64,000 nucleotides of DNA from Casimicrobium huifangae (GTDB taxonomy: Bacteria > Pseudomonadota > Gammaproteobacteria > Burkholderiales > Casimicrobiaceae). The notes below the pieces were generated by a model. It ran no database searches, was not told the origin of the DNA, and worked only from the letters and a program-made list of their open reading frames with translations. The DNA lies in NCBI RefSeq assembly GCF_009746125.1, contig NZ_CP041352.1, positions 2,526,436 through 2,590,435 of the forward strand, read 5' to 3'. Position 1 is the stretch's first letter. Each line of letters begins with the position of its first letter. This document shows positions 51,820 to 60,174 of the stretch, one piece after another. The position numbers were made by a program, and so were the translations under genes.

Positions 51820-52299
51820 TTAATTTTCGGGAGTGAGGGTTGGCGCAGGCTCGGTCGCCACACGGGCAACCAGTTGGTCGCGCAAGGCCTGCAGCTCGCG
51901 CGTCAGTGATTCGATGGCGGGCAGATCGCAGCCCGACAATTGCAGGATGCAACGCGGAATAGCCTCCGCCCGCGCGCGCAACCGCTTGCCGGCCGGTGTC
52001 AGCGACAGCTCGACATGGCGCTCATCGCGTTCGCTTCGCTGGCGTTGCAACAGGCCAAGCGCCTGCAGCCGCTTGGTCAGCGGTGTCAGCGTGCCGGAAT
52101 CCAGAAACAGCCGCGCGCCCAGCTCGCCGACACCCAAGGTGCCGTGCTGCCACAAGGCCAGCATCACCAGATATTGCGGATAGGTCAGACCGAGCTCCGC
52201 CAGCAGGGGCTTGTACACCTTGGTCATGGCCAGCGACGACGAATACAGCGCGAAACAGAGCTGGGCATCGAGGTCGAGAATGTTGGCAGGTGTCTTCAT
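51820..52299 (-). CDS. ohrR: MarR family organic hydroperoxide sensor OhrR
   Basis: 159 residues. The peroxide-sensing N-terminal Cys is at residue 15 in LDAQLCFALYSSSLA, followed by LAELGLTYPQYLVMLALWQHG and a MarR winged helix (FLDSGTLTPLTKRLQALGLLQRQRS, DERHVELSLTPAGK). OhrR represses ohr until Cys oxidation releases it. The long palindrome at 52395-52416 is the probable operator. Confidence 0.94.
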   Translation of the reverse strand: MKTPANILDLDAQLCFALYSSSLAMTKVYKPLLAELGLTYPQYLVMLALWQHGTLGVGELGARLFLDSGTLTPLTKRLQALGLLQRQRSERDERHVELSLTPAGKRLRARAEAIPRCILQLSGCDLPAIESLTRELQALRDQLVARVATEPAPTLTPEN

Positions 52300-52394
52300 C
52301 GTGGAGCGTTTGCCTTCGGACAGGCGAGTCGTGGCGGCCTGGTTGCGCTGGCGCTCATCGCGCTGGCGCGTCGGTCAATTCGTCATCGGAATAA

Positions 52395-52416
52395 ATTATA
52401 TTGCACACAATATAAT
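52395..52416. promoter_or_regulatory. OhrR-type operator palindrome
   Basis: ATTATATTG-CACA-CAATATAAT is a perfect inverted repeat with 9-bp arms in a strongly AT-rich island, 96 bp upstream of the ohrR start. It resembles known MarR/OhrR boxes. It also lies 76 bp before yciB on the other strand, so control of both directions is possible. Confidence 0.75.
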
Positions 52417-52491
52417 TGTCAACAATTTTTAATCGTTAGTGACTTGTGCAGATAAGCCGCAGCGTTGGCCAACTGCATACAATGCGCACCC

Positions 52492-53064
52492 ATGCAGTTC
52501 ATCCTCGAATACGCGCCGATCATCCTGTTCTTCGCCGCGTACAAGCTCAAAGACATCTATTTCGCCACCGGCGTCGCCATCGCAGCTTCGGTTCTGGCGA
52601 TCGCCTACGCCTGGTTCGCCACACGCAAGGTCAGCACCATGCAGTGGCTGTCGCTCGGCATCATCGTGATCTTCGGCGGCGCGACGCTGCTGCTGCACGA
52701 TGAAACCTTCATCAAGTGGAAGCCGTCCGCGTTGTACGGCGCCTTCGGGCTCACCCTGCTCTTCGGCAAGCTGGTACTCGGGCGCGACTGGATTCGTGTG
52801 CTTTTCCAGCAGGCGCAGATTCAGGCACCTGACGCCGTCTGGGGCCGCATCACGTGGGCGTGGATCGTCTTCTTTGCGTTCATGACGGCGCTGAATGGTT
52901 ATGTTGCAACGCAATACAGCCTTGATGCCTGGGTCAATTTCAAGGTGTGGTGGGCGATGGGCATCTTTTTCGCCTTTACCGTCGCCAATGTGGTCGTGCT
53001 CGCCAAATACATGAAGGAAGGCGACCCCGTTGATAACGCACCCACCCGGGGCGATCAGGCCTGA
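52492..53064 (+). CDS. yciB: Intracellular septation protein A (YciB)
   Basis: 190 residues from ATG 52492 with five or six transmembrane helices. MQFILEYAPIILFFAAYKLKDIYFATG, the HDETFIKWKP motif and LNGYVATQYSLDAWVNFKVW are diagnostic of the YciB family, an inner-membrane protein linked to cell envelope and septum formation. It is first of a block with bolA and a parvulin, an order common in Burkholderiales. Confidence 0.95.
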   Translation: MQFILEYAPIILFFAAYKLKDIYFATGVAIAASVLAIAYAWFATRKVSTMQWLSLGIIVIFGGATLLLHDETFIKWKPSALYGAFGLTLLFGKLVLGRDWIRVLFQQAQIQAPDAVWGRITWAWIVFFAFMTALNGYVATQYSLDAWVNFKVWWAMGIFFAFTVANVVVLAKYMKEGDPVDNAPTRGDQA

Positions 53065-53085
53065 TCGGCCATCCAGCGGACGGCC

Positions 53086-53388
53086 ATGAGCGAACTGACT
53101 GCACTGCTGATTGAGCGGCTGGCCCCGCTGGCGCCCACCACCGTTGAGGTGGCCGATGACTCGGCAAAACACGCCGGTCATGCCGGAAATACCGGCGGCG
53201 GGCACTTATCGGCGAAAATCGTGTCCAACGCGTTTTCCGGGCTTTCCACGGTGGCTCGCCACCGGGCGGTCTACCGGCTGGTGGCTGATTTGATGCCGGC
53301 GCGCATTCATGCGCTGTCGCTGATCACCAGTACGCCCGAAGAACTTTCATCAACCAACGACAAATCCAACAACAGGAATCTTCAATGA
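53086..53388 (+). CDS. BolA family protein
   Basis: 100 residues. The BolA fold is visible from TVEVADDSAKHAGH, GGGHLSAKIVSNAF and VARHRAVYRLVADLMPARIHALSLI. The central GGGH and the late His region are where BolA proteins bind an iron-sulfur cluster with glutaredoxins. The C-terminal tail is poorly conserved. The stop overlaps the next start (ATGA). Confidence 0.92.
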   Translation: MSELTALLIERLAPLAPTTVEVADDSAKHAGHAGNTGGGHLSAKIVSNAFSGLSTVARHRAVYRLVADLMPARIHALSLITSTPEELSSTNDKSNNRNLQ

Positions 53389-54206
53389 TCTATCGTCAAA
53401 CGCTCGCGACCGCTCTGCTGCTCGCCGTGATGGGCACACCGGCCGTTGCGCAAACGGCAGCCAAGAAACCGGCGGCAGCGGCAGCCGCAGCCGCCGCCAA
53501 GCCCGCCGCCGGCGGTGACCTGGTATCGCAGGCGCAGTTCGACCTTATCCTCAAGGAACGCATGGGGCAAGGGCAGCCGGACTCGCCCGAGCTGCGTGCC
53601 GCGCTGCGCGATGAATTGACCAACCGCGAGCTGTTCCTGCGCGCCGCCAAAGCCAAAGGCATGGATCGCGACGCCACGATGAAAACGCAGATGCAGGTGG
53701 CGAGCGAGTCGATCCTGATTCGCGCCTACATCGGTGACTTCCTTGGCGCCAATCCGGTCGGTGACGATGTGCTCAAGAAAGAGTACGAAACCATCAAGGC
53801 CGGCCTTGGCGACAAGGAATACCGCGCTCGCCATATCCTGGTCGAGAAGAAGGAAGATGCTGACGCACTGATCAAGCAACTGCAGGGCGGCGCCAAGTTC
53901 GACGATCTCGCCAAAGCCAACTCGAAGGACCCCGGCTCGAAAGACAACGGCGGTGATCTCGACTGGGCGGTGCCATCCAACTACGTGAAGCCGTTTGCCG
54001 ATGCGCTGGTTGCCCTGCAAAAAGGCAAATACACGCCGCAACCGGTACAAAGCCCGTTCGGCTACCACATCATCCAGCTTGATGACGTCCGCGATGCCAA
54101 GGTGCCGAGCTTCGATGAAGTGAAGCCGCAACTGGCGCAACGCCTGCAGGGTCAGGTCGTCGAGAAGCATCTCGCCGAGCTGCGTGCCAAGGCTGGCATC
54201 AAGTAA
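53385..54206 (+). CDS. Periplasmic parvulin-type peptidyl-prolyl isomerase
   Basis: 273 residues. A signal peptide (LATALLLAVMGTPAVAQ) precedes an Ala/Pro/Lys-rich linker, an N-terminal helical chaperone-like region (residues about 48-130) and a rotamase domain with YRARHILVEKKEDADALIKQLQGGAKFDDLAKANSKDPGSKDNGGDLDW and SPFGYHIIQLDD. It resembles PpiC/PrsA-type foldases for exported proteins. A terminator follows at 54245. Confidence 0.93.
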   Translation: MIYRQTLATALLLAVMGTPAVAQTAAKKPAAAAAAAAAKPAAGGDLVSQAQFDLILKERMGQGQPDSPELRAALRDELTNRELFLRAAKAKGMDRDATMKTQMQVASESILIRAYIGDFLGANPVGDDVLKKEYETIKAGLGDKEYRARHILVEKKEDADALIKQLQGGAKFDDLAKANSKDPGSKDNGGDLDWAVPSNYVKPFADALVALQKGKYTPQPVQSPFGYHIIQLDDVRDAKVPSFDEVKPQLAQRLQGQVVEKHLAELRAKAGIK

Positions 54207-54244
54207 GCTGCCAGCCACTCAGCGAGCATTTCGCTGCGATGCAC

Positions 54245-54268
54245 AAAGCCACCTTCGGGTGGCTTTTT
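54245..54268 (+). terminator. Rho-independent terminator after the parvulin gene
   Basis: Stem AAAGCCACC/GGTGGCTTT with a TTCG loop, ending in a T-run, 38 bases after the stop codon. It closes the yciB-bolA-parvulin unit. Confidence 0.9.
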
Positions 54269-54351
54269 CATTTTCGGGTGACAAAAAGGACAGGCAGGCG
54301 ACAGTCTGATCAACAATAATCAACAAGTCACTACTTCGGAGGAGGCGTTAC

Positions 54352-54813
54352 TTGAACAGTTTCTTGAAAAACAAGGATCTGCTCGCCGGATTGATGTTCA
54401 TCGTCATCGGCGTGGTGTTCTTTGTTGGGGCATACAACTATCAGATGGGGACAGCCGCCCGTATGGGGCCGGGGTACTTCCCGCGCATTCTCGGCGGTGT
54501 GATGGCGGTGCTGGGCGTTATCGTCGCCGGTATTGGCCTCAAGAATCAGGCGCAATGGGCCGCAACTGATGGCATCGGCTGGACCTGGAAGCCGGTCATC
54601 ATCCTGACAGCCGCTGTGGTGCTGTTCGGTGCCACACTGCCGTCGCTCGGCATGGTGATCGCAATCATCCTGCTCACCATCATTTCCGGCATCGCGGCTC
54701 ACGACAAGAATTATCGTGAACTGGCAATCATCACCGTGATCATGTGCCTGTTCTGCGCTGCCGTCTTCGTGTGGGGGCTCAAGCTGCAGATGAAACTCTT
54801 CCCCTGGAGCTAG
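54352..54813 (+). CDS. tctB: Tripartite tricarboxylate transporter small membrane subunit TctB
   Basis: 153 residues from a TTG start with GGAGGAGG upstream. Four transmembrane helices. The family pattern is visible in LLAGLMFIVIGVVFFVGA, the AARMGPGYFPRILG segment typical of TctB, and a late TVIMCLFCAAVFVWGLKLQMKLFPW. It forms the membrane permease with TctA, encoded 9 bases downstream. The periplasmic receptor is likely the Bug protein at 57476-58504. Confidence 0.92.
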   Translation: MNSFLKNKDLLAGLMFIVIGVVFFVGAYNYQMGTAARMGPGYFPRILGGVMAVLGVIVAGIGLKNQAQWAATDGIGWTWKPVIILTAAVVLFGATLPSLGMVIAIILLTIISGIAAHDKNYRELAIITVIMCLFCAAVFVWGLKLQMKLFPWS

Positions 54814-54822
54814 GCAAACACC

Positions 54823-56331
54823 ATGGATCTGCTCAATAACCTGTCTCTGGGATTTGGCGTCGCGCTGACGGTGACCAATATCCTTTACGCGCTGGTCGGC
54901 TGCCTGCTGGGAACGCTGATCGGTGTGTTGCCCGGCATCGGCCCGGTGGCAACCATCGCCATGCTGTTGCCTACCACCTATGCCCTGCCGCCGGTGTCGG
55001 CGCTGATCATGCTGGCCGGCATCTACTACGGCGCGCAGTACGGTGGCTCCACCACGGCGATTCTGGTCAACCTGCCGGGCGAATCGTCCTCGGTGGTCAC
55101 CGCGCTTGACGGCTACCAGATGGCGCGTCAGGGCCGTGCCGGCGCCGCGCTGGGTATGGCTGCCATCGGCTCCTTCATCGCCGGCTCGTTCTCGACGCTG
55201 CTGGTCGCCGCGTTCGCACCGCCGCTGTCGGAAGCCGCTCTCAAGTTCGGCCCGGCCGACTACTTCTCGCTGATGGTGCTGGGCCTGATCGCCGCTGTCG
55301 TGCTGGCGCACGGTTCAGTGGTCAAGGCTATCGCGATGATCGTGCTCGGCATCGTGCTGGGGCTGGTCGGCACCGACGTGAACTCCGGCGTCGCTCGCTA
55401 CAGCTTCGACACCCCGGAACTCACCGATGGCATCGGCTTCGTCGCAGTCGCGATGGGCATTTTCGGCATCGGCGAAATCCTGATCAACCTTGAAAAGGGC
55501 GAAGCCCGCGAAATCTTTACCGCCAAGGTGGGCAAGCTGCTGCCAACGGCACAGGACTTCAAGGATTCTGCGGGTGCAATTACTCGCGGCACGCTGCTCG
55601 GCTCGCTGCTCGGCATTCTTCCTGGTGGCGGTGCGCTGCTCGCTTCGTTCTCGTCGTATTCGCTCGAGAAGAAAATGGCCGGCGCCAACGCCAAGCCGGC
55701 CTTCGGCAAGGGCAACATCCGTGGCGTCGCGGCACCGGAGTCAGCCAATAACGCTGGTGCGCAAACCTCCTTCATCCCCCTGCTCACGCTGGGCATTCCG
55801 CCGAATGCCGTGATGGCGCTGATGGTGGGCGCGATGACCATCCACAACATCCAGCCGGGTCCGCAGGTCATCACCGCCAACCCGCAGTTGTTCTGGGGCC
55901 TGATCGCCTCGATGTGGGTCGGTAACCTGATGCTGGTGATCCTTAACCTGCCGCTGATTGGCATGTGGGTGCAGTTGCTGAAGATTCCGTATCGTCTGCT
56001 CTACCCGATGATCCTGGTGTTCTGCTGCATCGGCGTTTACACCGTGAACAACACCACGTTCGACGTCTGGATCATCGCGGTGTTCGGCGTGGTCGGATAC
56101 ATCTTCGCCAAGCTGGAATGCGAAGCAGCCCCGCTGCTGCTTGGCTTCATCCTTGGCCCGATGATGGAAGAGAACCTGCGCCGCGCGCTGCTGCTGTCGC
56201 GGGGCAGCCCGTCGGTGTTCCTGGAGCGCCCGATCAGCGCCACCATGCTGGTACTGTCGTTGATTCTGCTGATCATCCTGGCGATGCCGGCAATCCGCAA
56301 GAAGCGCGACGAGACTTTCGTCGAGGATTGA
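54823..56331 (+). CDS. tctA: Tripartite tricarboxylate transporter large membrane subunit TctA
   Basis: 502 residues with about 12 transmembrane helices. It contains IGVLPGIGPVATIAMLLP, GIYYGAQYGGSTTAILVNLPGE, ILPGGGALLASF and ESANNAGAQTSFIPLLTLGIPPNAVMALMVGA, all conserved in TctA. It couples carboxylate uptake to a cation gradient. The many orphan Bug receptors in the window (7307, 8289, 30839) may also deliver ligands to it. Confidence 0.96.
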   Translation: MDLLNNLSLGFGVALTVTNILYALVGCLLGTLIGVLPGIGPVATIAMLLPTTYALPPVSALIMLAGIYYGAQYGGSTTAILVNLPGESSSVVTALDGYQMARQGRAGAALGMAAIGSFIAGSFSTLLVAAFAPPLSEAALKFGPADYFSLMVLGLIAAVVLAHGSVVKAIAMIVLGIVLGLVGTDVNSGVARYSFDTPELTDGIGFVAVAMGIFGIGEILINLEKGEAREIFTAKVGKLLPTAQDFKDSAGAITRGTLLGSLLGILPGGGALLASFSSYSLEKKMAGANAKPAFGKGNIRGVAAPESANNAGAQTSFIPLLTLGIPPNAVMALMVGAMTIHNIQPGPQVITANPQLFWGLIASMWVGNLMLVILNLPLIGMWVQLLKIPYRLLYPMILVFCCIGVYTVNNTTFDVWIIAVFGVVGYIFAKLECEAAPLLLGFILGPMMEENLRRALLLSRGSPSVFLERPISATMLVLSLILLIILAMPAIRKKRDETFVED

Positions 56332-56357
56332 TCCTCAGCACGATCTCTCGATACGAA

Positions 56358-56387
56358 AAAACGGGCACTTCGGTGCCCGTTTTGTTT
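56358..56387 (+). terminator. Rho-independent terminator after tctA
   Basis: Stem ACGGGCAC/GTGCCCGT with a TTCG loop, flanked by A and T runs, 27 bases after the tctA stop. It separates tctBA from the FAH-family gene, which therefore needs its own promoter or read-through. Confidence 0.9.
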
Positions 56388-56487
56388 GGCCCAGCGTATC
56401 CTTCGCGAACGTGTGTCCCGCGAGCCGTGCGCCCTAGCCAAAGGCACCAGACGCAGCAACGCAACGATATTGCAGCAGGAGGAAATC

Positions 56488-57321
56488 ACGTCCAGCCCAT
56501 CGAATCCACCCGGCACCACCCGCCGTGACGTCCTGAAAACGCTCGGCACCGCAGGTGCACTCGGCAGCGCCACCGCGCTCACCGCCTGCTCGACCACCGT
56601 CAACGTCAGCGCCAGCCCGACAACGCGTGCCACGCCGTTCCAGATTGCAGCAACAACCATCCCGATCGTCGGCAGCAATGAGGTCTTTCCGGTGCGTCGC
56701 ATCTACTGCATCGGCCGCAACTACGCTGCGCACGCCCGTGAGATGGGCTCGGACCCGACCCGCGAGCCGCCGTTCTTCTTCCAGAAACCGACCGATGCGA
56801 TCCAGTTCGTACCGCCCGGCCAGACGGTGGATCACCCCTATCCACCGCTGACCAAGAACTACCACTACGAGATCGAGCTGGTCGCAGCACTCAAGAGCGG
56901 TGGTCGCAACATCGCAATGGCTGATGCGCTGTCGCACGTCTACGGCTATGCGCTCGGGCTCGACATGACCCGGCGCGACCTGCAGCGTGCGATGGGTGAC
57001 GAAAAGAAGCCCTGGGAGATCGGCAAGAGCTTTGACCGATCGGCGCCAATCGGGCCGATCCATCGCGTCGGGCAGACTGGTCACTTCAGCAAGGGCCGCA
57101 TCCAGCTGCTGGTCAACGGCAACGTCAAGCAGAACGCCGACCTGAACCAGATGATCTGGAACGTTGCCGAACAGATCAGCAAGCTCTCGGAAGCGTTCGA
57201 GCTAATGGCTGGCGACATCATCTATTCCGGCACGCCAGAGAATGTCGGTCCGGTGGTGCGCGGCGACCTGATGACCGGCAAGCTCGAAGGTTTGCCGGAC
57301 CTCAACGTGAAGGTGGTTTAG
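56488..57321 (+). CDS. Fumarylacetoacetate hydrolase family protein with Tat-lipoprotein signal; probable ACG start
   Basis: About 277 residues. The first residues after a likely ACG start at 56488 (MSSPSNPPGTTRRDVLKTLG) make a twin-arginine signal followed by LGSATALTAC, a lipobox. AGGAGG ends five bases before this ACG, and no ATG/GTG start fits. TTG 56470 is an alternative. The mature part is an FAH-family hydrolase/isomerase: YCIGRNYAAHAREMG, FFFQKP, YHYEIELVAAL (metal-binding Glu), LDMTRRDLQ, SGTPENVGPV. The family usually acts on beta-diketo acids in the cytoplasm. Export to the periplasm is unusual and may relate to the adjacent Tct transporter. Confidence 0.82.
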   Translation, partial: TSSPSNPPGTTRRDVLKTLGTAGALGSATALTACSTTVNVSASPTTRATPFQIAATTIPIVGSNEVFPVRRIYCIGRNYAAHAREMGSDPTREPPFFFQKPTDAIQFVPPGQTVDHPYPPLTKNYHYEIELVAALKSGGRNIAMADALSHVYGYALGLDMTRRDLQRAMGDEKKPWEIGKSFDRSAPIGPIHRVGQTGHFSKGRIQLLVNGNVKQNADLNQMIWNVAEQISKLSEAFELMAGDIIYSGTPENVGPVVRGDLMTGKLEGLPDLNVKVV

Positions 57322-57369
57322 CGGTTTGCCGCGCAGTCATTCGCGGCATCATCTTTTTGTCGAATCGAC

Positions 57370-57455
57370 CATTGGATAAGGGCTCAGTACGCAATTCGAC
57401 CAAAAGTCGACTTTTGGCTATTTGTGGTGCTGAGCCCAGATGGAATAAGGTTTTC
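57370..57455. repeat. Intergenic palindromic element, copy D (best conserved)
   Basis: Outer arm ATAAGGGCTCAG (57376-57387), a perfect 18-bp centre CCAAAAGTCGACTTTTGG (57400-57417), outer arm CTGAGCCC (57430-57437), then AGATGGAATAAGG. GGGCTCAG and CTGAGCCC are exact complements, so the whole element can fold into a two-part hairpin. It lies between the convergent FAH-family and Bug genes. Confidence 0.8.
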
Positions 57456-57475
57456 AGACTCAGGCTGTAACCCGA

Positions 57476-58504
57476 TCAGGCCTTGACGCCGAGCCCCAGC
57501 CGCTCGATGACCGCCTTTTCCTTGACGTACTGTTCGGCGATGAACTTCGTGTAGTCGGCTGTGTTCATGTAGATCACCGACTGGTCGTACTTGTCGAAGG
57601 TCGCAAGCACCGCCGGGTCTTCCAGCGTCTTTTTGAACGCGTCGTGCAGGCGCCGGGTGAGTGCTGGATCCATGCCCCTGGGTGCGCCGATGCCGAACGG
57701 CGAGTCCGAAATCGTCTCGTACCCGAGCTCGTTCAGCGTCGGCACGTTCGGGTAGCGCTTCGCCCGCTTGCTGCCGTAGGTGGCGAGCAGGCGCAAATTA
57801 CCGGCGTCAACCTGCGGCGCCCAGCCCGTCGAATCGCTGTGCGACATCACATGGCCGCCAAGCACGGCCTGCACGCCCTCCGCTGCGCCCTTGTACGGGA
57901 TATGCGAAAGCTTGATGCCTGCCTTCGCCGCGAACTCCTCCACTGCCAGATGCGGCGTGGTGCCGGCCCCCGGCGTGCCATAAGTGAACTTCTCGGGGTT
58001 TGCCTTGGCGTACTCGACGAGATCCTTGATGCTCTTGATCGGCGAATCGCTGCGCACCACGATGCCAAAGGTGTAGCCGGTCAGGCAGGCGATGTAGGTG
58101 AAATCCTTGAGCGGATCGAACTGCATCTTCTGCATGTGCGGCAGCCGCGCGACGCCGATGGTGAGTTGCGACAGCGTGTAGCCGTCCGGCGCCGCCTTCA
58201 CCAGCTCGTTGGGGCCCAGCATGCCGCTGGCGCCGGCCTTGTTCTCCACCAACATGGACCCGCCGAGCGCCTTGCCCGCACTCTCGGCGATGGCGCGCAT
58301 CACGGCATCCGTTGCACCACCCGCTGGCCACGGGCAGATCAGGCGGATCGGTTTCGCCGGGTAGGCCTGGCCGACTGCAACGCCGGGCAGCGCCCCAGCG
58401 GCGGCAACCGCCAGCGTCGTCTGCAGGAACTGACGGCGCGACGGCGACACCGTACCAACGCCAACGTGGTCAAGCGGCAAACCGCCCGGTGCAATGTGAT
58501 CCAT
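57476..58504 (-). CDS. Bug family (TctC-type) receptor with Tat signal
   Basis: 342 residues from ATG 58504 (ribosome site AAGGAGG). The signal SRRQFLQTTLAVAAAGALPG has the twin-arginine pattern (RRQFL), so export by Tat is likely, unlike the other Bug proteins here. The mature part begins AYPAKPIRLICPWPAGGATDAVMRA and has ENKAGASGMLG, YGTPGAGTTPHLAVEEF and HIPYKGAAEGVQAVLGGH. It is convergent with tctBA and the FAH gene and is the best candidate receptor for that transporter. Confidence 0.94.
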   Translation of the reverse strand: MDHIAPGGLPLDHVGVGTVSPSRRQFLQTTLAVAAAGALPGVAVGQAYPAKPIRLICPWPAGGATDAVMRAIAESAGKALGGSMLVENKAGASGMLGPNELVKAAPDGYTLSQLTIGVARLPHMQKMQFDPLKDFTYIACLTGYTFGIVVRSDSPIKSIKDLVEYAKANPEKFTYGTPGAGTTPHLAVEEFAAKAGIKLSHIPYKGAAEGVQAVLGGHVMSHSDSTGWAPQVDAGNLRLLATYGSKRAKRYPNVPTLNELGYETISDSPFGIGAPRGMDPALTRRLHDAFKKTLEDPAVLATFDKYDQSVIYMNTADYTKFIAEQYVKEKAVIERLGLGVKA

Positions 58505-58713
58505 GATTCCTCCTTGATCGCCGTGCTTGCCGCACGATTCAGTTGAGCGGTATGGTGTATTGATCACCGCTCACCGGAAATTTAGGAGAAAGCAAGGGCA
58601 CCGTCAATGACGGCTATCCCGTATGGAAAATGCGGTATGTCGCGAGGGCCATGATCGCGACGGCGACCGCAGGTCAACAATTGCTGCGCTCGGTCAACCA
58701 GATTGCCACCACA

Positions 58714-58730
58714 GCCGGCAAAATGCCGGC
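58714..58730. promoter_or_regulatory. Short palindrome just upstream of nsrR
   Basis: GCCGGCA-AAA-TGCCGGC has perfect 7-bp arms and a 3-base spacer, 23 bases before the nsrR ATG. It could be an operator or a 5' leader hairpin. No known consensus was matched. Confidence 0.4.
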
Positions 58731-58753
58731 ATGAGAGCAGCCCCGGACCCGCG

Positions 58754-59233
58754 ATGCGCCTGACCACCATGACGGATTACTCGCTGCGTCTGCTGATGTA
58801 TGTCGCGCAGCGGCCGGAACAGCTATGCACGATCGCCGAAGTCGCTGCCGCCTACGGCATCTCGGAAGCGCACCTGATGAAGATCACGCACCAGCTTGGG
58901 CTCGCGGGGTTTATCGAGACGGTGCGTGGCAAGGGCGGCGGCATGCGGCTGGCGCGAGCGCCCGGCGAGATCAACCTGGGCGCAGTCGTGCGCAGCGTCG
59001 AACCGGATTTCAACCTGGTGGAATGCCTCGCCACCGGCAACACCTGCACCTTGACCGGACAGTGCCGGCTGACCGCCATCGTCAGCGGCGCGCTGCGACA
59101 GTTTCTCGACCACCTCGATGGCCATACGCTGGCCGACGTACTGCCGGCTCATGGCGATGGTCCCGCGCAAGCCCGTACGATGAAGTTGCAACCTCTGCGG
59201 CGTCGGCCTGCCGTCAGCGAATCCGGCAAGTAG
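58754..59233 (+). CDS. nsrR: Rrf2 family NO-sensing repressor NsrR
   Basis: 159 residues from ATG 58754. An Rrf2 winged helix (MRLTTMTDYSLRLLMYVA, YGISEAHLMKITHQLGLAGFIETVRGKGGGMRLA) and an iron-sulfur cluster loop ECLATGNTCTLTGQC with Cys91, Cys98 and Cys104, as in NsrR. The [Fe-S] cluster reacts with NO and releases repression of NO-detoxification genes. The hemerythrin, DUF2249 and ccoG genes downstream are likely targets. Confidence 0.92.
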   Translation: MRLTTMTDYSLRLLMYVAQRPEQLCTIAEVAAAYGISEAHLMKITHQLGLAGFIETVRGKGGGMRLARAPGEINLGAVVRSVEPDFNLVECLATGNTCTLTGQCRLTAIVSGALRQFLDHLDGHTLADVLPAHGDGPAQARTMKLQPLRRRPAVSESGK

Positions 59234-59289
59234 AAGCCGGCCCGCTCTGTTCCGCTGCCGGTCGCTGGCCAGCGCCCTGTCTGATCTGG

Positions 59290-59330
59290 CGCAATAAAGA
59301 TTACTTTTTAATATTGCTTTAAGAGCCAGG
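59290..59330 (+). promoter_or_regulatory. AT-rich promoter region of the hemerythrin-DUF2249-ccoG genes
   Basis: An AT-rich stretch AAAGATTACTTTTTAATATTGCTTT is an imperfect palindrome (AAAG...CTTT) and weakly resembles NsrR sites (AAGATGYATTT-type halves). Its position between nsrR and the hemerythrin gene makes it the natural place for NsrR control. The match is not strong. Confidence 0.3.
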
Positions 59331-59405
59331 GCGACCTAACATAGATACATAGCAAATAAATCTTATCGACAGACCGAAGCCGCCAAGGCACTGGCCGACG
59401 CACCG

Positions 59406-59837
59406 ATGAAACGCCAAGCTGCACTGATTCCTCTTTCACGCGAACACCACGACGCGCTGTCGTACGCGCGACAGGCCGTCGCGGCCTGCCAAGGTCAGCA
59501 CGCGGACACGGTGCGCCTGCGCACACTGGCGCTCTGGGACAGCAGCATTGCAGCTCATCTGGCAACCGAAGAGGCCAGCCTGCTACCTGCCCTGGCCGCC
59601 GCCGGTGCCGGCGACGAGGCCGCACGGGCATTCGCGCAGCACCAGCAGTTGCGACAATTGGTGGCTCGCCTGCGCGACGGCGAACCTGACGCGTTGGCCG
59701 AATGGGGCGAGGCGATGCGTGAGCACGTCCGCTATGAGGAACGCGTGCTGTTCCCACTGGCGCAGCGCCTGCTGGATCTCGATGCGCTGGCCAACACCCT
59801 CAACCGTCCGTCCACGCTTCCGACGGTGTCGATATGA
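59406..59837 (+). CDS. Hemerythrin-domain protein
   Basis: 143 residues, four helices with the diiron His/Glu pattern: PLSREHHDALSY (His14/His15), AHLATEEASLLPAL, AQHQQLRQLV and EHVRYEERVLFPL. This is the hemerythrin HHE fold. Downstream of nsrR, such proteins are linked with NO or nitrosative-stress repair (YtfE/DNR-type), though this one lacks the N-terminal Cys-containing domain of YtfE. It would bind O2, NO or iron. The role is inferred from context. Confidence 0.88.
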   Translation: MKRQAALIPLSREHHDALSYARQAVAACQGQHADTVRLRTLALWDSSIAAHLATEEASLLPALAAAGAGDEAARAFAQHQQLRQLVARLRDGEPDALAEWGEAMREHVRYEERVLFPLAQRLLDLDALANTLNRPSTLPTVSI

Positions 59838-59877
59838 CACATCGCCATTTCCATCAACACGAACTCGGAGTCACCGA

Positions 59878-60144
59878 ATGAGCACCATCTCGCAACCACA
59901 TCTGCACCTGTCGCCCACGGCGATCTATCCCTTCGACGCACGCGGCATCGCCAAACGCTTTCGCCATGCCGCCATCTTCGGTGCGCTTGATGCCCTGAAC
60001 CCCGGCGAGACGATGCGTTTCGTCAACGACCACGATCCGCTGCCGCTGCTCGATCAGCTGCGGGCGCGCTATGGTGAATCGGTGTCGATCGAATATCGTC
60101 AGCGCGATCCCGGCGCCATTGCGATCGATTTCGTCGTTCGCTGA
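59878..60144 (+). CDS. DUF2249 (TusA-like fold) protein
   Basis: 88 residues from ATG 59878. FDARGIAKRFRHAAIFGALDALNPGETMRFVNDHDPLPLLDQL and a terminal FVVR match DUF2249, a small domain related to TusA/SirA. DUF2249 genes are frequently found beside hemerythrin and denitrification genes. It is unlikely to carry sulfur, since the TusA Cys is missing. It lies 30 bases before ccoG. Confidence 0.85.
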   Translation: MSTISQPHLHLSPTAIYPFDARGIAKRFRHAAIFGALDALNPGETMRFVNDHDPLPLLDQLRARYGESVSIEYRQRDPGAIAIDFVVR

Positions 60145-60174
60145 AGCTTCCGCCCCAGAGACGACCAGAGCGAG

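Noticed and set aside
57370-57455. Simple rho-independent terminator at element D
   Set aside because: The stem-loop is long and two-part, lacks a terminal T-run after the outer stem, and the same sequence recurs at four other places, some of them not just after gene ends.
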